Made by a program: the position numbers and the translations under genes. From assembly GCF_949820605.1 (NCBI RefSeq), contig NZ_CATKVU010000006.1:2216501-2280500 (forward strand): DNA of 64,000 nt. The letters run 5' to 3'. Within the stretch, counting starts at the first letter, position 1; each line of letters starts with the position of its first letter. Shown here piece by piece: positions 42,633 through 52,198 of this stretch. The stretch is from Segatella copri. GTDB taxonomy: Bacteria; Bacteroidota; Bacteroidia; Bacteroidales; Bacteroidaceae. Below the pieces are notes generated by a model. That model did not search any database and was not told the DNA's origin. It saw only the letters and a program-made list of their open reading frames with translations.

Positions 42633-45296
42633 TTAAAGCAGCAGTTTATATGTCTTGCTTTGCATACCGGTTTCTACCCGCAACAGATAAACGCCTTGTC
42701 TGATACCCTGTAAAGAGAGACTGACTGTTTTTCCATCCGTAGCAGATGCCTGTCTGAGCAGGTTTCCTCCCGCATGATACAGTTTAATCTTTCTCACGTC
42801 CTTGCCCGAAACCAAGAGTTGATGTCCCTCGCGACAGATCTCGGTTTCAGTATCAGAGATGGTAGCATTTTCTATTCCTGTAACTATATCCTGATAGAGA
42901 ATAAGGATATCGCCCTTTCGCTTGAGAAAATAAGAAGGTTCCTGCGGATTCTTCAGTTCCACTTCCTTTCCTCCCATCTCGCCCATCACCCTGAGCAGAT
43001 AGGTATGACCGTCGGCCCAAGGCAGATTACTCTTGCGCAGCCAGTAGCTGTAAAGCGGCACGTCGAAAGCTGATGAGACGCTTACATCATCACTGAGTCC
43101 ATTTACCTCTATTTCTTCCTTTGTATCTACATCTTCAGAGATGAGGGAAACATGCCCCTCGTAACTGCGGTCTTCTGTCGTACGCAGCGAAACACCCATC
43201 TTGAAGAGAGATACCTTCGATACATCGACGCTTCCGGTTTCTATCTTCACGTTCGCATCATCAGCCAGAAAGACTTCAGCTTTTGCCATCAGCGGTTTCC
43301 CCTCTCCCTTTACCACCTCTATATAGGCTGCATCCTGGTCGTGGATACCGTTGACCGGACAATTCTGGGTTTCGGCTTCATCCGAAGTAATCTCCAGTTT
43401 CACCTGATAATATCCCGGAGCAAGCTGGGCAGGAACCGAAAGGAGAATCGGGATTTCGGTCTCGCTGAAACCATCTATTTCGGTCAGCTGGTCCACACGT
43501 GTACTCAGCACAACCTCCTGGTTCTCATCCAGCAGTTTCACTCTCAGGTAACAGTCGCGCGGCACACCATTGAGGTTCTTGATAGTGAAGAAGGCAAGTA
43601 CCTTGCTGCCCTGTTCAGCTTTGCCGTCAAGTCTTGGCTGCCCCATCAGTTGGAAGCGGGCATCTTCCGAACAGATTTCAGAGATGCGGCCGGCACCGTC
43701 TTTCAGTTCCACCCCGATAACAGGTGCCTTCTTCATCGGCAGGAAATCATCCCATGAACCATCATCCTTCCGGGCTGCACATATAGCGATGATACGGTAA
43801 TAGCCGTTTTCAAGACCGGCAAGACTGAGACTGATTTTCTGAGCCTGATGGATCAGATAATCAGTTCCCATCCATCCCTTCTGCTCTCCGCCATAAAGTC
43901 TTTCCGTAAAGCCTCCCTGCTGATGATCATCAGAATAAACCACCTGCTTGAGATTCCCTGCCTCATCATAAACAGCAACACCGATGTCACCCCTGAAAGG
44001 CTTGCCTCTGTTGACGAAGGAATTCATCTCGACAGTTACCGGCTGTGAAGGGTCGAATAACTTTCCCGACGCCTCTTTCAGGCTGAGAGAACCACCCTCG
44101 TTGAACATCAGCTGCGGCGAAGTTTCCAGCAGTCCGCGCTCTATTTCTGGATATTTCCCGTTGTTGGGATGAGCTAAGATGGCGGTAATGGCACGGTTAA
44201 AGGCAAGCGGTTTGCCCTGAAACTCACTTCCGGTCTGCGAAACATTGAGATTGGTGAGCGAATAATAGGCATCGCCCTGTCCCTCCCAACCGAAGTTCAT
44301 GTGGAAGAGGCCGTTTTCATCGAAACCATCAGTTACCCAGGCATGACCGGAAGTCGAACCGGCTGGTCTGCCTTCCAGATAAACCGGACATCCGTTAAGC
44401 AGTTCCTGTCTCAGGATTTCTGCAAACCTCCCCGGTCCTTCTACAGCTTTCGTAACGTAGGCTGCCGAATAATCGAAATGCTTCTGCAGCGCCTGATAGG
44501 CAAAGACTCCCTGGGTTCCACTTGCGCTGGGCGTATATTGCATGAAAGAAGCCACACCCACATCGTTCATCAGTAAGGCTACGGCATCTATCTGTGCAGG
44601 AGTAGCCTGAACCGGATAGCGGTAGTCGGGCAACATGTTGGCCCAGTCGTAGTGCGACTGACTGAAATCCGCACTTTTCTTGGTCTGGTAGTAGGTTACC
44701 ACATATTCGTTTTTTCCCTGTCCCTGAGTCGGCCACTGATGATAATACATCATCTGAGCCACAGCCGTAGCCACACAGCCGCTGTAATTATATCCCGTTT
44801 TAGCATTAAACGGATACGACTGTCCCCATTTGCTTTTCATCATCGGCGCTACGGTTTTAGAGTAAAGTCCGTTGCGTGTATGGCTTTGCACCTTCACCTT
44901 TCCTTCTTTCAGCACCTCAAAAGTCTGTCGGTATCCCGAAAGCAGCAGTTTTACGCAGGGATTGGCATTGAGCGTATCGAGACTACCTTCTTTGCTGTAT
45001 CCCAGCACTTCACCCATCTGGTCATCACCTGATACGATAACGAATCCCCGTCCCCGCGCATCATTATATATATAATAAGGTGAACCGGTCTTATTTTTCC
45101 TGCTCTTCTCCTTTGCTTTCATACCGGTATCTTGCGGCAGAGTGACATATCTCTTAGCTATCTCCGCCGCCTTCAGCCAATTGATTTCCTCGGCACGAAC
45201 AGTTTGCTTACTGGCTATCAGCAAGGCTATGAATCCCACCAACAGGAACCCGTTTTTCAGTCCCTTCCATTTTTTCCTTTCTTCTTTCTTTTTCAT
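42633..45296 (-). CDS. Secreted C10 family cysteine protease (streptopain/interpain-like)
   Basis: An 887-residue extracellular protease. Signal peptide about 14-35; prodomain (about 40-145, 'INWLKAAEIAKRYV', 'GFVIVSGDDQMGEVLGYSKE'); catalytic domain with Gln159 in 'KSKWGQSYPFN', nucleophile Cys174 in 'YSGCVATAVAQMMYYHQWP' and His318 in 'STSGHAWVTDGF'. A long beta-rich region of several Ig-like modules follows, and the last about 75 residues ('GIRQGVYLLRVETGMQSKTYKLLL') form a Por-secretion-like sorting domain. In relatives the prodomain keeps the enzyme inactive until cleavage. It stands alone. Confidence 0.93.
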   Translation of the reverse strand: MKKKEERKKWKGLKNGFLLVGFIALLIASKQTVRAEEINWLKAAEIAKRYVTLPQDTGMKAKEKSRKNKTGSPYYIYNDARGRGFVIVSGDDQMGEVLGYSKEGSLDTLNANPCVKLLLSGYRQTFEVLKEGKVKVQSHTRNGLYSKTVAPMMKSKWGQSYPFNAKTGYNYSGCVATAVAQMMYYHQWPTQGQGKNEYVVTYYQTKKSADFSQSHYDWANMLPDYRYPVQATPAQIDAVALLMNDVGVASFMQYTPSASGTQGVFAYQALQKHFDYSAAYVTKAVEGPGRFAEILRQELLNGCPVYLEGRPAGSTSGHAWVTDGFDENGLFHMNFGWEGQGDAYYSLTNLNVSQTGSEFQGKPLAFNRAITAILAHPNNGKYPEIERGLLETSPQLMFNEGGSLSLKEASGKLFDPSQPVTVEMNSFVNRGKPFRGDIGVAVYDEAGNLKQVVYSDDHQQGGFTERLYGGEQKGWMGTDYLIHQAQKISLSLAGLENGYYRIIAICAARKDDGSWDDFLPMKKAPVIGVELKDGAGRISEICSEDARFQLMGQPRLDGKAEQGSKVLAFFTIKNLNGVPRDCYLRVKLLDENQEVVLSTRVDQLTEIDGFSETEIPILLSVPAQLAPGYYQVKLEITSDEAETQNCPVNGIHDQDAAYIEVVKGEGKPLMAKAEVFLADDANVKIETGSVDVSKVSLFKMGVSLRTTEDRSYEGHVSLISEDVDTKEEIEVNGLSDDVSVSSAFDVPLYSYWLRKSNLPWADGHTYLLRVMGEMGGKEVELKNPQEPSYFLKRKGDILILYQDIVTGIENATISDTETEICREGHQLLVSGKDVRKIKLYHAGGNLLRQASATDGKTVSLSLQGIRQGVYLLRVETGMQSKTYKLLL

Positions 45297-45390
45297 TTCT
45301 TCAGGTCTTTTATTTGATATTGAGTTAATTACGCCACCTTCTGGAAATATCAGATTAGCTACACTTTGCCATCATCCAGAAAGTTTTCTG

Positions 45391-45398
45391 CAAATATA
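45391..45398 (-). promoter_or_regulatory. Possible promoter -7 box of the C10 protease
   Basis: TATATTTG on the minus strand, 95 bases before the start; no -33 partner seen. Confidence 0.3.
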
Positions 45399-45450
45399 CA
45401 ACTTTTCTTTGAAAAAAAAGAAATTTTTCCAAAATATAACAGCATGATTA

Positions 45451-45482
45451 TTTGGACAAACCAATATTTATTCTTATCTTTG
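45451..45482 (+). promoter_or_regulatory. Promoter of the zincin/propeller lipoprotein operon
   Basis: TTTG (45451-45454), 20 bases, TATCTTTG (45475-45482); 44 bases before the start codon. Confidence 0.65.
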
Positions 45483-45526
45483 CACCCTATTTTTCATAGT
45501 AAGTATTTTAACAGAAAAAACTCAAA

Positions 45527-46816
45527 ATGATGAAGCAGAAAAAACATCGAAAGATTCCGGCACTGGCTGCTGGAACCACACTCGTGGCAGCGATGACCCT
45601 GATGGCATCCTGCTCCACCGATTATGAAGACCAGATCGTGTACAACGACATTGAAAAACCATTCCAGGAAGATTTCAAAAAGGATACGGTGGTTTTCGAA
45701 AAGTTGCCGGCAGAACGGGCTAAACACATCCTGAATCTATCTGACCCATCAACTGAAATCGTAGACAAACCGGATTACACCTTCCAGACTGACAACCTCA
45801 TCAATGTTAAGAAATCTACTGAGGATGAATCGCTCGTCATCACCAGTTGGTCGGCAAAACCAGTCTCCAACGTAACACTCGAGATGTATATCCCGGAAGT
45901 GGATGAATACATTCCGGTGGCATTCATTAAATCCATTCCCGCCTTCTCCCGCTTCTCCTTCAAGCCATCATTCGTTGGCAGACGGAATATCTGGAAAAAG
46001 AAAAACGGAAACTTCGTGAGTTTCACCTGCCCGTATCTCGACCTTAACAGGATGAAGACACGTCTCGTGAGCGATGATGAGCACTTCAAGATGCTCCAGA
46101 AGATTGACGCCAGATGGACCTGCAGTTTCTCCAACTACGGGTGGACTCCAGAGGTTGGAGAATCGTACAATTACCGTGAAATGAAACCTATCTACGCCCG
46201 CGAATGGGTGGTGATTGTCACCAACTATACCTATATGATGACCACTCCGGAATATAAGTATGTGATGGCAAACTTCAAGAAGGTGATGGGCGGCGATCTC
46301 TACGACAACAATAAAGTAACGTTCACTGCCGAGAAATACCAGAGCGAAATGGAAAGATTCAAGGCACAGAAAAAATTCGTGCTCGGACAGTCTAGTCCGA
46401 AATATGGTGGATTGGGCGGCGGCTACATCTGGACCATTTCCGACTGGAACTTCTATGGCCATTATGGTTCGTTCAGCGGATGGGAAGCAATCACCCACGA
46501 GCACATGCACTGCATGGACTATAGTCATGACAGCAATATGACGTATCCAGCCAAAACACCGGAAGGCGTCAACGTAGGATGGCCGGAATTTATCTGGCAG
46601 CTGCACATGTGGCTGAGCCATAAGGGCGATCTCCCTTATACCGACCGCAATCTGCTGGGCTTCCACAAAGATGAGAATGCTAAGTATCGCGACTGTGATA
46701 TCAAAGATATCTTCAAGGATGATGCCAAACTACAGAAGACCATAGAGGATTTTTACAAAAAGAGCAGACTGGTGAAATATTTCACAGAGAACCCGATTAA
46801 AGATCATGCAAAATAA
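45527..46816 (+). CDS. Putative zinc-dependent metallopeptidase lipoprotein
   Basis: A 429-residue lipoprotein: N-terminal signal peptide with lipobox 'LMASC' (Cys about 29). A beta-rich first half ('SWSAKPVSNVTLEMYIPEVD') is followed by a helical half with the zincin motif H-E-H-M-H in 'AITHEHMHCMDYSHDSNM' (about residue 323) and 'GWPEFIWQLHMWLSH' downstream, which may supply a third ligand. The fold family is not certain; it resembles surface metallopeptidases of Bacteroidales. The stop overlaps the longest frame of the next gene, so the two are a unit. Confidence 0.7.
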   Translation: MMKQKKHRKIPALAAGTTLVAAMTLMASCSTDYEDQIVYNDIEKPFQEDFKKDTVVFEKLPAERAKHILNLSDPSTEIVDKPDYTFQTDNLINVKKSTEDESLVITSWSAKPVSNVTLEMYIPEVDEYIPVAFIKSIPAFSRFSFKPSFVGRRNIWKKKNGNFVSFTCPYLDLNRMKTRLVSDDEHFKMLQKIDARWTCSFSNYGWTPEVGESYNYREMKPIYAREWVVIVTNYTYMMTTPEYKYVMANFKKVMGGDLYDNNKVTFTAEKYQSEMERFKAQKKFVLGQSSPKYGGLGGGYIWTISDWNFYGHYGSFSGWEAITHEHMHCMDYSHDSNMTYPAKTPEGVNVGWPEFIWQLHMWLSHKGDLPYTDRNLLGFHKDENAKYRDCDIKDIFKDDAKLQKTIEDFYKKSRLVKYFTENPIKDHAK

Positions 46817-46829
46817 AGGAGGAAACTAT

Positions 46830-47888
46830 ATGAGAAAAAATATGATCATGATAGGAGCAGGAATAATGCTGGCTTTAGCTTCCTGCGATAAGACAGAAAT
46901 ACGTGAGATAACGGAAGACAGAGTGGTACCGCAACCGGTAGATACCATCAAGGTGGCAGATCATTTCTATCTGGACGGACATCTTTCCCGCACAGCCGAA
47001 GATTTAGGTGGCAGACCGCTGGATGCAGCCAACCTCTTTAACGATGGCGAAGAGTTGTATGTAGCAAATTTTGCAGGCAAGTGTGTCGATGTCTTCGATG
47101 CCGAAACGTTGGAATTCAAGCGCAGCATGAGCAACGGTGACCGCACGCTGGCACGCGATGTTTATGCTGAAGGCGACCATCTCTTTGTGGCTGCCGGCGA
47201 AAATCAGGAGGTACAGATCTTCGACAGGAAAACGGGCAAATATCTCAGCCGCCTGGGCACAGGTTCCTGGCCAGCCAGCATGATTTCGAAGGTGGGCTGT
47301 GTTTGCGCAACCCCTCGTCTTGTTTTCGTGCGCGACTCTAAGTATACCAACATCCGAGTCTTCGACCGCGAGGCGCTGAACCTGGGGGCAGCAAACAACA
47401 ATAAGGTATTTGCCAAGCTCAGTACGGGTGGCGATTTCATTGGCAGCAGTAATGAGCCGCTGGGAGAATCCTACGATATGGAGGTGATTGGCGATTCGCT
47501 CTATGCCTTCATCCCTCGCACGGGAACCATCTATTCATGGAAAGTAGAAGACATCATCCAGCAAAAGGATTATGCCCCGCTCAAGGTTTCCCGTTCTCAG
47601 GAGTTCAAGCTACGTTCCATTTCAAAGACCGGTGACAAGGATAAGTTCTTCGTATCAATGTTGAAGGACGGCAAGATACAGTTGGCAGAATACAGTCTCG
47701 CCGATTTCCAGGCAAGAAACTTTGCCAATCCGTTGCGCTGTTTCACCGCCGATGACCGCGTCCTCCTTCCTTCGCAGACCATTATAGCCTACCAGAAGGA
47801 GAAACTGATACTCACCAATGGTGCAAAGTTAGACCGCTGGGATATCCGCAACAATCCGGCATACGAAATCAAGCCAAGACAGAAATAA
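46830..47888 (+). CDS. Propeller-like lipoprotein, partner of the metallopeptidase
   Basis: A 352-residue lipoprotein counted from ATG 46830, which follows a good AAAGGAGGAAA ribosome site and gives the signal peptide MRKNMIMIGAGIMLALASC (lipobox Cys19); an ATG at 46806 would only add an overlap. Text such as 'LYVANFAGKCVDVFDAETLE', 'VQIFDRKTGKYLSRLGTG' and 'LVFVRDSKYTNIRVFDREAL' shows five or six repeats of the YncE/NHL beta-propeller kind. It is translated right after the metallopeptidase gene. Function unknown; binding to a surface target is plausible. Confidence 0.65.
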   Translation: MRKNMIMIGAGIMLALASCDKTEIREITEDRVVPQPVDTIKVADHFYLDGHLSRTAEDLGGRPLDAANLFNDGEELYVANFAGKCVDVFDAETLEFKRSMSNGDRTLARDVYAEGDHLFVAAGENQEVQIFDRKTGKYLSRLGTGSWPASMISKVGCVCATPRLVFVRDSKYTNIRVFDREALNLGAANNNKVFAKLSTGGDFIGSSNEPLGESYDMEVIGDSLYAFIPRTGTIYSWKVEDIIQQKDYAPLKVSRSQEFKLRSISKTGDKDKFFVSMLKDGKIQLAEYSLADFQARNFANPLRCFTADDRVLLPSQTIIAYQKEKLILTNGAKLDRWDIRNNPAYEIKPRQK

Positions 47889-47921
47889 TCGTAGCGTTGC
47901 CTTATTTTTAAAATAAATGAG

Positions 47922-48214
47922 GAGGGTGTGTCATAAGTTTATGATTCACCCTCTTCTATTTGTTGAAAGAGATAGGATATGTTGCCGAAAGAGATAGGAT
48001 ATGTTGCTGGAAGAGATAGGATATGTTGCCGAAAGAGATAGGATATGTTGCTGGAAGAGACAGGATAAATTGTTGAGACAGTCAGTATCTTCGGTCGCAC
48101 AACAGCTGTTGTGCGCTTGCATAACAGCTGATATGCGCATGCACAACACCTGTTGTGCATGCGGTAGTCAACTGTTATACACCAATCTATTATCCAGACT
48201 TATGACACATCCTC
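47922..48214. mobile_element. 293-bp MITE-like element with minisatellite and palindromes
   Basis: The ends are inverted near-copies: GAGGGTGTGTCATAAGTTT from 47922 and, reading inwards from 48214, GAGGATGTGTCATAAGTCT. The left end also forms its own hairpin with CACCCTC. Inside are five 22-bp tandem units (47961-48067; first one 19 bp), built on TGTTGCYGRAAGAGAYAGGATA-like text, then a perfect 18-bp palindrome (48097-48114, centre CAGCTG), a near-palindrome, and an almost perfect 26-bp one (48137-48162). No transposase is present. Another copy of the end sequence lies at 16588. Confidence 0.6.
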
Positions 48215-48288
48215 AAATTATTTCTGTATATATCTCCTATTCTGCAAATTATATAGAATGGTGAAAAACCCTCACTAACAAGGAAAAT

Positions 48289-48393
48289 ATTTCATAATTT
48301 TTAGGTATTGTACATTATTTAATAAATACGTACTTTTGCAGCCGGATTCAAGATAACATTTAATTATAAACATTTTAAAAGTTCAGAAAACAA
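48289..48393 (+). promoter_or_regulatory. Promoter and leader of the siderophore-type receptor (copy 1 of a duplicated control region)
   Basis: TTG (48308-48310), 20 bases, TACTTTTG (48331-48338), with the spacer containing the palindrome TTATTTAATAA. Both the upstream TTTTTAGGTA and the leader downstream are repeated almost base for base at 50619-50728. Confidence 0.75.
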
Positions 48394-50520
48394 ATGAAGA
48401 ATTTGACTTTTATCGTGCCGATGCTGACTATGACGGCTCTGTCTGCACAAGCTCAAAGCAGAATGGAAGACAGTACCATGCAGATTAAGGAAGTGGTAAT
48501 CAGTACGACACGCATACCGGAGATCCGGTCCAATTCTGCTTCTACTGTAACCATTATCGGTCACCAGCAGATTGTAGAGATGAGCAAGATTGCTCCTGAC
48601 ATGTCCAAGATTCTCGGTCTTCTCACTCCCGGAATGGCACTTTCAAGCAACACCACGAGTTCGCGTTCTCAAAGTCTTCGGGGCCGCAGCGTGTTAGTGC
48701 TCATTGACGGAATTCCACAATCAACTCCACTCCGTGCTACAGACCGTGACATCCGCACTATCGACCCGGCTGCCGTAGACCATATAGAAGTAGTGAAAGG
48801 CTCTACAGCACTCTATGGCAACGGTGCTATCGGTGGTGTCATCAATATCATCACTAAGAAGAGCTTGACGGATAAGGCTTTCAATGGACAAACCGCCATA
48901 TCCGGCTCAACCTATGATTTCTTCCGCAAGAGCAAAGGACAAGGCTATAGATTTAATCAGCAGTTCTATGGCCGTGTCCGTCAGTTTGATTATCTCGTCA
49001 ATGGATCCTATGGTCGCACAGGAAGTAACGTAGATGGCGACGGACAGTATATCTCTCCAAGATATGGCCTTGGCGATACCCGTACAACCAATATCCTCAC
49101 GAAGCTCGGCTATCAGTTTGACAGCAAGAACCGCTTAGAGTTTATGTACAACTACTATCGAAGCCTGCAAGACACGAAGCTGATTCCTCAGACTGGCAAG
49201 TATCTCGTCAGTCCAGCTGTGGGGGTGAAAGGAGACCGTGACCCTCAGGCCGTTGATGAAGGCACTCGCTATAACCATAATGGATACCTGAAGTTTACAT
49301 CCAAGGATATCTTCGCTCATACCGATTTCGAGGCTTCTGCTTATGCTTCCAGCCTCTTCACCATCTACGATTTCCGTAAAGCTAACAAGAAACAGCCACG
49401 GTGGGAAGAGACAAGTGGGCAGTCAGCAGTCAAGGACCGGAAACTTGGCATTCGTGCCCAGTTCGACACACGACTTGTCTTCTCCGACAATGTTTTTACG
49501 AACATTCTCTATGGCTATGATTTCTTAAAGGACAAGACCGCCCAACCGCTTATCGACGGGAGGCTGTGGGTGCCATGGCTGACAAGCTACAACCATGCGC
49601 CTTTCGTTCAGACCAAGACAACACTCTGGCAGTGGCTCAACGTTAAGGTGGGCGGACGTTATGACTTCATCCGTGTGAAAGTGCCTGATTACCAGGTGCT
49701 GCGTAACAGACTTTCCGATCCTGTAGTGGACGTTAAAGGTGGCAACCTCGACTATGACAACTTCTCGTTCAACGCCGGTATCTCTTTCAACAAGTACAAG
49801 GTCTTCCAGCCATTCATAGCGTTCTCTCAGGGATTTTCCATCTTTGACCTCGGTCGTACGCTGCGTGCTGCCAAGGCTGATGTGCTCTCGAAGATCTCAA
49901 CGGAACCTGTAAAGACCGATAACTACGAGGTGGGTGCATACTCCAATATCTCCAACTGGCTACAGCTGAATGCTTCTTTCTTCTACACCTACTCAAAACT
50001 GGGTAGTGACCTGGTGATAGAAAATGGGTTCTGGGTCGTCAACCGGAAGCCGCAGAAGGTGTATGGTGTTGAACTCAGTGCCGACGCACGTCTGTTAAGC
50101 AACCTCAAATCCGGTGTAAACTTCACATGGATGGAAGGCAAGGTGAAGAGTGACGAGGGTAAATGGGATGCTTACATGTCGAATATCTCTATCCCCGCTC
50201 CGAAACTCGCACTGTATATTAATTATGAGCCGCTGCGCAACACGTATGTCAACCTGCAGTACGTTCACACAGGTAAGCGTGATCGCTTCTCCACTAACGA
50301 GAAAGGTAACTACAATGAAGGCGAGGGCATCGTTAAGCGCATCAACCTGGTTAATATGACTGCTGGCTATAAACTCCAAAATTGGGATTTCAGTCTTGGC
50401 ATCAGCAACCTGCTAAACAACACTTATTACACGCCGGCCTCAATGATGATGGCGCGTGATGCTGAATATGCGCATGGCGACGGCCGTAACGTCACATTTA
50501 CTGTCAGCTATCGTTACTAA
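48394..50520 (+). CDS. TonB-dependent outer-membrane receptor, siderophore type
   Basis: A 708-residue receptor. Signal peptide 1-22; plug domain about 30-150 with 'LRGRSVLVLIDGIPQSTPLR' and 'AAVDHIEVVKGSTALYGNGA' (TonB-plug signature); the rest is a 22-strand barrel with 'FSQGFSIFDLGRTLRAAK' and ending in aromatic 'TFTVSYRY'. The plug and barrel text are closest, as I recall, to IutA/FhuE-type ferric siderophore receptors. There is no CarboxypepD-like N-terminal domain. It has its own control region and terminator; the ligand is inferred from the heme locus next door and shared promoter sequence. Confidence 0.82.
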   Translation: MKNLTFIVPMLTMTALSAQAQSRMEDSTMQIKEVVISTTRIPEIRSNSASTVTIIGHQQIVEMSKIAPDMSKILGLLTPGMALSSNTTSSRSQSLRGRSVLVLIDGIPQSTPLRATDRDIRTIDPAAVDHIEVVKGSTALYGNGAIGGVINIITKKSLTDKAFNGQTAISGSTYDFFRKSKGQGYRFNQQFYGRVRQFDYLVNGSYGRTGSNVDGDGQYISPRYGLGDTRTTNILTKLGYQFDSKNRLEFMYNYYRSLQDTKLIPQTGKYLVSPAVGVKGDRDPQAVDEGTRYNHNGYLKFTSKDIFAHTDFEASAYASSLFTIYDFRKANKKQPRWEETSGQSAVKDRKLGIRAQFDTRLVFSDNVFTNILYGYDFLKDKTAQPLIDGRLWVPWLTSYNHAPFVQTKTTLWQWLNVKVGGRYDFIRVKVPDYQVLRNRLSDPVVDVKGGNLDYDNFSFNAGISFNKYKVFQPFIAFSQGFSIFDLGRTLRAAKADVLSKISTEPVKTDNYEVGAYSNISNWLQLNASFFYTYSKLGSDLVIENGFWVVNRKPQKVYGVELSADARLLSNLKSGVNFTWMEGKVKSDEGKWDAYMSNISIPAPKLALYINYEPLRNTYVNLQYVHTGKRDRFSTNEKGNYNEGEGIVKRINLVNMTAGYKLQNWDFSLGISNLLNNTYYTPASMMMARDAEYAHGDGRNVTFTVSYRY

Positions 50521-50536
50521 TCTTTACACACCGTTA

Positions 50537-50580
50537 AGAGGGCGGACATCCACATGGTGTTCTGCCCTCTAATATTTTTA
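50537..50580 (+). terminator. Terminator after the siderophore-type receptor
   Basis: AGAGGGC (50537-50543) / GCCCTCT (50564-50570) with an inner paired part, then AATATTTTT. Confidence 0.7.
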
Positions 50581-50618
50581 AAGTTTTTGTTACGGATGTC
50601 TTTCAATGAGGATGACGT

Positions 50619-50728
50619 ATTTCATTATTTTTAGGTATTGCACATTATTTAATAAATATGTACCTTTGCAGCCTGATTCAAGACAATATTTAATTTTAAT
50701 TATAAACACTTTAAAAGTTTAGAAAACA
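50619..50728 (+). promoter_or_regulatory. Promoter and leader of the heme locus (copy 2)
   Basis: TTG (50638-50640), 20 bases with TTATTTAATAA, TACCTTTG (50661-50668). The region differs from 48289-48393 by few substitutions and one 7-base insertion, up to the start codon. Confidence 0.75.
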
Positions 50729-52168
50729 ATGAAGATTTTTAAGAATTTCATAGGTCTCGCTGCCCTGGCACTCTGCCTCGGTTTCGCTTCTTGCAGCAGT
50801 GACGACGATGCACCTTCTTATAGCAATGTGGCTGTAAGCAACTCAGAGTTGATGACTATCCTCAAAGCTAAGGGATACCAGTTTGATGAAAATGGCAAAA
50901 TGCTCCTTGACGACAAAGCCAACAGCACCACATCTCTCGACCTTTCAGGCACAAAGGTTGATACCGCTGCCTTGAAGGAACTTTCTGTTTTTCCTAATTT
51001 GAAGGAGTTGAAGCTTAGCAACAATGGCTATGGTCCAGTTTTCCATATCGCTTCACTTCCTTCACAGATTACAGGTCTTGACTTGCAAGGCAATGACATC
51101 TATGACTTCGACGGCTTGGTAACAGCCAAGGTTGAGAATGACGAGGTGAAAGCTACTATCCTTCATGAGTTTACAAAACTTTATCTCCCTGCTTCTTGCA
51201 AGTATAATGTAGAGGACTTGATGCCTTTCTACACCCAGAATGAGGCAGAGAATAAGACTATTGACATGCAAATGGTAAATGATAAGGGTTCTTTGGAGAA
51301 GTATAATACTTTGAGAGAGATTCCTGATACTTACTTTGCTGCTTATTTGAAGATGAACTTTAGTTCGGTTTTCACTTCTGACGGAAAGTTGGACATCAGC
51401 AAACCTCTCGGTCTTGAAGACAGAGGACGCAATATTTTCTTGCAGTGGGACACACAATATGCAGATGTTGAAAAAATTGCTTCTATCGAAGGAATAGAAT
51501 ATTTTGTGAACAATCCTTTTTATCCGTCTTTTTATGTTTTCATAGATGTTCAGTCAAGCACTGGACAAACTAAGCAATTTGAATGTCACAGATTATCTCC
51601 AAGACAAAATGTCAAAGGCTTGGTCGTAGAAAAGACAAATTTTATTGGAGGACTAGATTTGAGCGACGCAACTGCTCTTTCTTCTTTAGGAATCAGTAAC
51701 AACCCTTCAGTAACATCATTGGATTTGACAAATACAGCTTTTCTTAATCAGGAAATAAAGGATTTTGATGCAACCATGTCAAACTTGTTAGATTGCAGAG
51801 ATTGTAAGAATCTTGAGGAAATAAAAATCAACCTCAATAATAAAAAGGTTACATCTCAAATTATTTTGGCAAACTTGCCTAAATTAAAGGCTATTAATTT
51901 ACAAAGTATTGAAGCAATAGGCGATTTGGCTCTTTGTCAATTACCAAACTGTGAAATTATTTATCCAATTAATTTAATTGCATATTATCGTAGTTCTAAC
52001 AACAAGTTGTACGATTTTGAATCCAATCCACGCAGAAAGGTTTCTTTCACTGTGTCACAAGATGTTTTAGACAAAGAAAGTACAAAGAACTTTGTCCAGA
52101 CCTACTCTGCTCACTTGGAGAATGACAATAGTTCATTTTCGGAATACAATCCAGTTGAATGGAAGTAA
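50729..52168 (+). CDS. Leucine-rich repeat lipoprotein of the heme locus
   Basis: A 479-residue lipoprotein: signal peptide with lipobox 'FASCSS' (Cys about 22). Residues about 70-130 hold short LRR-like units ('STTSLDLSGTKVDTAAL', 'FPNLKELKLSN', 'ITGLDLQGNDIYDFDGL'), and a second set is near 300-400 ('GGLDLSDATALSSLGISN', 'PSVTSLDLTN'). No enzymatic motif. It is the first gene after the second control region and is followed after 30 bases by another lipoprotein, so it probably belongs to the hmu-like transcript and may be surface-exposed. Confidence 0.7.
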   Translation: MKIFKNFIGLAALALCLGFASCSSDDDAPSYSNVAVSNSELMTILKAKGYQFDENGKMLLDDKANSTTSLDLSGTKVDTAALKELSVFPNLKELKLSNNGYGPVFHIASLPSQITGLDLQGNDIYDFDGLVTAKVENDEVKATILHEFTKLYLPASCKYNVEDLMPFYTQNEAENKTIDMQMVNDKGSLEKYNTLREIPDTYFAAYLKMNFSSVFTSDGKLDISKPLGLEDRGRNIFLQWDTQYADVEKIASIEGIEYFVNNPFYPSFYVFIDVQSSTGQTKQFECHRLSPRQNVKGLVVEKTNFIGGLDLSDATALSSLGISNNPSVTSLDLTNTAFLNQEIKDFDATMSNLLDCRDCKNLEEIKINLNNKKVTSQIILANLPKLKAINLQSIEAIGDLALCQLPNCEIIYPINLIAYYRSSNNKLYDFESNPRRKVSFTVSQDVLDKESTKNFVQTYSAHLENDNSSFSEYNPVEWK

Positions 52169-52198
52169 TTTTAGTAATAATTTAAAATTTTAATAATT

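Noticed and set aside
47961..48067. Tandem 22-bp units looked at first like a CRISPR array
   Set aside because: The units follow each other without spacers, and there are no cas genes; it is a minisatellite inside a MITE-like element.
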